Shown here: positions 5,594 to 8,232 of the stretch, piece after piece | Position numbering within the stretch: position 1 is the stretch's first letter | How the letters are laid out: each line of letters opens with the position of its first letter | Source of the DNA: Treponema sp. UBA1798 | GTDB taxonomy: Bacteria > Spirochaetota > Spirochaetia > Treponematales > Treponemataceae | DNA length: 8,232 nucleotides | NCBI GenBank assembly: GCA_002319875.1 | Contig: DCFS01000340.1 | Coordinates: forward strand, 1,688-9,919 | Direction of reading: 5' to 3' | Program-made: the position numbers and the translations under genes | The notes under the pieces: model-generated | The model's database searches: none | Told to the model about the DNA's origin: nothing | What the model saw: only the letters and a program-made list of their open reading frames with translations

Positions 5594-6430
5594 ATGGACG
5601 ATTTTCAAAACAGTTTTACTTTAAAAGATGACTCCGGGAACATTATACGAGTAGGTAATATGGACACACTGAATGAACGGCAGATGCAGGAAATAGAGCT
5701 GATAAAAAATGCCCATTTTCTGACTATCAAACAACTGGCACAGTCCCTCCGGGTATCGGAGATGACTATCAGAAGAGATATTCCTCTTCTTGTTGAAAGA
5801 AAATTTGTTTCCCAGGTATTCGGAGGGGTCGTATCCGCAGGAATACACGACGACGAACGAAAATATGTCATAGAAGATGAAATAAGTAAAAACAAAAATC
5901 TGAAACTGAAGATCGCTCAGAAAGCCGTTACGTTCATGCAGCCGAACGATGTTATCTTCTTCGATTCCGGAACGACGATACAGCTTTTAACAGAGCAGAT
6001 TCCACAGGATTTTTTCTGTACTGCCATTTCATCCAGTTTCAATGCGTTGTGTGTTCTTGCAAAGCTTGAGAACAGTACAGTCATTACTCCGGGCGGAGTC
6101 TTTTCACATAAACCGGGAGTATTCTACGATCTGGAATCGATCAGAGCGATACGGAGATACCGTGCAAATATCGCGTTCATGGGTGCTACTGGTTATGAAC
6201 TGGAAATGGGACCGACCTGTGCATATATAGAGGATGCGCCCTTAAAACAGGCGATGATAGAATCGAGCAAAACTAAAGTACTTCTTATAGACTCTTCCAA
6301 ATTCGGGATAGTCAGTACCTGTTCTTTTGCCAGGATCAGCGATTTCACCGTAGTCATCACTGATTCCGGAATCCCGCCGGAGTATGCGGAACAGCTCAGG
6401 GCCAATAAAGTGGAACTCATCATAGTCTGA
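5594..6430 (+). CDS. DeoR/GlpR family transcriptional regulator
   Basis: Protein of 278 residues from 5594, or 256 from the internal ATG at 5660. Numbered from 5660, the DeoR helix-turn-helix is at about 20-45 (LTIKQLAQSLRVSEMTIRRDIPLL), and the phosphosugar-sensing DeoRC domain at about 75-240 has the family motifs DSGTT (102-106), GATG (175-178), a glutamate and lysine in EDAPLKQAMI (191-200) and DSSKFG (211-216). Such proteins are usually repressors relieved by a sugar phosphate. Start choice is open: 5594 lies three bases after the predicted transcription start (leaderless) and adds 22 residues unusual for the family, while 5660 gives normal length and has AGG four bases upstream. It is 86 bases after the VOC gene and has its own promoter, so it may control the hexuloisomerase/VOC operon and itself (inference). 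Confidence 0.93.
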   Translation: MDDFQNSFTLKDDSGNIIRVGNMDTLNERQMQEIELIKNAHFLTIKQLAQSLRVSEMTIRRDIPLLVERKFVSQVFGGVVSAGIHDDERKYVIEDEISKNKNLKLKIAQKAVTFMQPNDVIFFDSGTTIQLLTEQIPQDFFCTAISSSFNALCVLAKLENSTVITPGGVFSHKPGVFYDLESIRAIRRYRANIAFMGATGYELEMGPTCAYIEDAPLKQAMIESSKTKVLLIDSSKFGIVSTCSFARISDFTVVITDSGIPPEYAEQLRANKVELIIV

Positions 6431-6446
6431 TTCCTTAGATTGATTC

Positions 6447-6567
6447 TACAGATGAGCTTGTCCCGATATTCTGGTAAACGGCTCTTCGTTCTTTTTTTTG
6501 TGCGGGACAGGCCACCACTCACACGGGAAATGAAAAAGCTCCTATACACTGCCGTGATTCATCTGTA
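6447..6567. repeat. Nested inverted repeats after the DeoR gene
   Basis: TACAGATGA (6447-6455) is the exact inverse of TCATCTGTA (6559-6567), and inside it TGTCCCG (6459-6465) is the inverse of CGGGACA (6503-6509). Between the inner arms is a run of eight Ts (6492-6499) after a weak AACG/CGTT stem, which could serve as a poor terminator for DeoR. The arrangement fills the whole convergent gap between DeoR and the GNAT-fusion gene. It may be a structured 3' region, or a worn remnant of a small mobile element; no coding content is recognised. Confidence 0.4.
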
Positions 6568-7728
6568 CTAAGCGAGTCTCTTTACAAAATGCATTATATC
6601 TCCACGATACAGCCACCTGTCAATTTTTTCCAGAACTGTATAATTGTAATTAAGTTTCTTAAAAAAATCCGGAGTTTGAAAACGGTATACATTTACATAT
6701 GCATTTCGTATACCTGCAGCACTGGCACAATTTTCGGCTTCTTTCACTAATTTTTTCCCTATTCCCTTTCGTCGATATTTTTCTTCTACCCATAATACTT
6801 TGATGCAAAGCCATTCCATCGACATGCTGGCCGTTATTCCTCCGACAGGTTTATGATCCTTATTGTATTCAATAAAACAAATCTCCCTGTAATCTTCAGG
6901 TGTTGAATTATTTTTATTATAAGCTTCCAGAGATTGCGTAATATAATCTATTTCATCTTTGCCAGGATCAGGATTCGCTATCTCTCCCCATTTATCTTCC
7001 TGACCAATTTTTATTCCGCCGTCAGAGTTCTGTTCCCGGATATATTTAGTATACGCAAGCGTTCCTGTTTTTCTTCTGTATATTTGTATCGTACCGCTAC
7101 AGTCTGTAAGTGATATCGTCTTGTCTAAAAAGAATTGGAAAGCGCCAAAATCATTCAGGAAATAATAAGTCCACGCTTTCTCCAGTGGCGTCACCCACAG
7201 TTTTTTCCCTGTTGAGCTGATCTTTGTAAATCCTTCATCCGTTATAGCATATAAAGAGCCATGTTCACCGAAAAAATACTGACGCCTGTCATGTATTTTC
7301 CCCACGAAAGAACCTTTAAAATAGATGCTTCCTTCGTAGTAAAACAAATCGGGAAGGAAATTCAATACCCATTCATCATCTGCCAGAAGGTCAGGATGTC
7401 TTTTTTCATGTATAAACCGCTGATCTTTATAAACTGTATAACCGTCATCCATACGGCCTTCCATATACATAAGCTTTTCTTGCTGAGCTGTATCAATAAT
7501 TGTAATCCGGTCATTGCTGGAATTGGTACTTGCGAAGCCCCTTGCAATACGTTCTTCCAGATAAAAAGCATATTGACTTCCTAACATCCGGTGTATAATG
7601 TCAGAAAACTCAGCGCCGTTTGGATAACCGCACTTACATTTCGGGTTATAGGAAATTCCTTTCACCGTGTTCCAGACATATGAGATAAAATCAACGACTT
7701 TCTCATCCAAGACTTCTTTATCATTCAT
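6568..7728 (-). CDS. Two-part protein: unrecognised N-terminal region fused to a C-terminal GNAT acetyltransferase
   Basis: Protein of 386 residues from the ATG at 7728, chosen because AGGG lies eight bases upstream; a longer frame reaches an ATG at 7779 without a good ribosome site. Residues about 275-386 are a GNAT domain: EICFIEYNKDHKPVGGITA, the core strand IKVLWVEEKYRRKGIGKKLVKEAE with the acetyl-CoA loop RRKGIG (319-324), then YRFQTPDFFKKLNYN. These match small GNATs of the type often annotated as general acetyltransferases. Residues 1-270 match no family I know: a CKCGYPNG motif (31-38), a helix-rich start, then strand-rich segments with aromatic residues (YYEGSIYFKGSFVGKI, GEHGSLYAITDEGFTKISSTGKKLW). 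No signal peptide or membrane segment is seen. Base composition is much more AT-rich than its neighbours (23-35% GC in sampled 60-base blocks against up to 58% in the HAD gene), which suggests transfer. Confidence 0.85.
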   Translation of the reverse strand: MNDKEVLDEKVVDFISYVWNTVKGISYNPKCKCGYPNGAEFSDIIHRMLGSQYAFYLEERIARGFASTNSSNDRITIIDTAQQEKLMYMEGRMDDGYTVYKDQRFIHEKRHPDLLADDEWVLNFLPDLFYYEGSIYFKGSFVGKIHDRRQYFFGEHGSLYAITDEGFTKISSTGKKLWVTPLEKAWTYYFLNDFGAFQFFLDKTISLTDCSGTIQIYRRKTGTLAYTKYIREQNSDGGIKIGQEDKWGEIANPDPGKDEIDYITQSLEAYNKNNSTPEDYREICFIEYNKDHKPVGGITASMSMEWLCIKVLWVEEKYRRKGIGKKLVKEAENCASAAGIRNAYVNVYRFQTPDFFKKLNYNYTVLEKIDRWLYRGDIMHFVKRLA

Positions 7729-7792
7729 AAGTTTATCCCTACAGCCGATATCTTTTTTTACCACTGTCTCATACGACATGCATTGTTTCAGC

Positions 7793-7816
7793 CTGTTTCG
7801 CTATACAGCGAAACAG
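7793..7816. repeat. Perfect inverted repeat over the GNAT-fusion start site, probable operator
   Basis: CTGTTTCGCT (7793-7802) and AGCGAAACAG (7807-7816) are exact inverse copies around a four-base spacer (ATAC). The predicted minus-strand transcription start near 7813 falls inside the repeat, four bases after the -10 box ends, the usual place for a repressor operator. There is no T-run next to it, so a terminator is unlikely; if transcribed it would also form a hairpin at the very 5' end of the mRNA. Confidence 0.6.
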
Positions 7817-7819
7817 TTC

Positions 7820-7848
7820 ATTATATGTGATTAAAACAGTATTTTTAA
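7820..7848 (-). promoter_or_regulatory. Promoter of the GNAT-fusion gene (minus strand)
   Basis: On the minus strand TTAAAA (7848-7843, four of six matches to TTGACA) is followed after 17 bases by a perfect TATAAT (7825-7820). Transcription should start near 7813, about 85 bases before the preferred ATG at 7728. Confidence 0.55.
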
Positions 7849-7948
7849 AACCTGTCTGCCTTTTGGAAACGCCTCGCGTATCAAAGGATACAGTTTTTTT
7901 TCTCCTCTGTACATTCTGGAATACCGATACGGACGGAGAACAATACTT

Positions 7949-8011
7949 TAAAGAAATGTGCGCGTGAGTTTGAACGTCTCACTCCTTTGATATAATGAAC
8001 ATATTAATTAC
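7949..8011 (-). pseudogene. Decayed fragment resembling the 5' end of the flavodoxin gene
   Basis: Positions 7952-7977 match 4099-4124 at 22 of 26 bases, and 7981-7989 match 4135-4143 at 8 of 9; a weaker similarity ending in ATTAC (8007-8011 against 4156-4160) follows. Read on the minus strand the first block encodes TFKLTRTFL against TLKLTRAFL of the intact protein (residues 16-24), with several differences at third codon positions, as expected for true coding homology. A stop codon (7950-7948) follows at once, and gaps of uneven length break the frame upstream. It therefore looks like the last trace of a paralogous flavodoxin-family gene; chance similarity of a short stretch is the alternative. 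Confidence 0.45.
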
Positions 8012-8232
8012 AAAAATCTGATTTCATTGAAACAATCCAGCTCCCGACTGCCTGTGCAAGCAGGTACTGCTGCTTCAGAACAGCCTTTCCGGTTTCGGAG
8101 ATTTCCGGCAGTTTTTCTTTAGCGGAAATATTTTCTTTCAGTGAAGCCGTCAGTTCCTGTATGCCGTTTTCAATACTGATTAGACATGCTTTCTGCTTTT
8201 CAGCAGAAAGATTCTGAAGATTGACTATGACA
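8004..8232 (-). CDS. C-terminal part of an unrecognised protein, 5' end outside window
   Basis: The minus-strand frame is open from the window edge (first full codon ends at 8229) to a TAA at 8006-8004, giving 75 residues; the other two frames on that strand stop within a few dozen bases. The fragment is mostly helical and amphipathic, with a segment of the type LSAEKQKACLISIENGIQEL followed by a more hydrophobic stretch LLAQAVGSWIVSM near the end. I recognise no family. The stop codon lies inside the stretch that resembles the flavodoxin gene start, so the natural C-terminus may have been altered there. No terminator is evident after the stop. Confidence 0.6.
   Translation of the reverse strand, partial: VIVNLQNLSAEKQKACLISIENGIQELTASLKENISAKEKLPEISETGKAVLKQQYLLAQAVGSWIVSMKSDFCN

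Noticed and set aside
7878..7901. GTATC-AAAG-GATAC hairpin followed closely by eight Ts, terminator-like on the plus strand
   Set aside because: The stem is only five weak pairs and no plus-strand gene lies upstream in that region, so a functional terminator is not supported.
7880..7992. TATCAAAGG and CCTTTGATA inverted pair about 96 bases apart as mobile-element ends
   Set aside because: The arms are only nine bases, one lies inside the flavodoxin-like fragment, and there is no transposase or target duplication.
1..8232. CRISPR array, tRNA, rRNA or complete insertion sequence
   Set aside because: No regularly spaced direct repeats, no tRNA-like cloverleaf, no rRNA motifs and no transposase motifs were seen on either strand.

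Overview
The window suggests an anaerobic, probably host-associated bacterium with about 40-50% GC, small genes and sigma70-type promoters (TTGACA / TATAAT). The gene families (SPL-type radical SAM, MurR/RpiR, DeoR, GNAT, orphan 6-phospho-3-hexuloisomerase) are common in Firmicutes and in spirochaetes such as Treponema that share genes with them. Phylum cannot be settled from this sequence. No phage, CRISPR, intact insertion sequence, rRNA or tRNA was recognised.

Layout. (1) 1-1242, minus strand: a GNAT acetyltransferase followed 9 bases later by a radical SAM protein of the spore-photoproduct-lyase family, cut by the window edge. (2) 1243-1502: divergent intergenic region with an inverted repeat and a near-consensus promoter. 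(3) 1503-3583, plus strand: MurR/RpiR regulator, maltose/galactoside-type O-acetyltransferase and HAD phosphatase, a small sugar-modification and sugar-phosphate cluster. (4) 3504-4172, minus strand: a flavodoxin-fold NAD(P)H-dependent oxidoreductase whose 3' end overlaps the HAD gene by 80 bases. (5) 4173-4451: divergent control region with two mirror-image promoters and a strong hairpin with a T-tract on the plus strand. (6) 4452-5507, plus strand: a 6-phospho-3-hexuloisomerase-like SIS protein and a VOC metalloenzyme in one operon, then a DeoR-family regulator (5594-6430) with its own palindromic promoter. (7) 6568-7728, minus strand: an AT-rich gene joining an unrecognised N-terminal region of about 270 residues to a C-terminal GNAT domain, behind a promoter with a perfect inverted repeat over the predicted start site. 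(8) 7780-8232: control region, a decayed fragment resembling the 5' end of the flavodoxin gene, and the C-terminal end of an unrecognised minus-strand gene.

Working together (inference): two regulators that normally sense sugar phosphates (RpiR through its SIS domain, DeoR through its C-terminal domain) flank enzymes acting on sugars or sugar phosphates. The hexuloisomerase-like gene has no hexulose-6-phosphate synthase beside it and is paired with a VOC protein instead, so the hxlB-like/VOC/DeoR set is the best candidate for an uncharacterised small pathway. The control regions are unusually rich in symmetry: mirror promoters at 4322-4416, a 16-bp palindrome over the DeoR promoter, and inverted repeats at 1376-1406 and 7793-7816. 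Two genes have a perfect TATAAT exactly nine bases before the ATG, which suggests leaderless transcripts.
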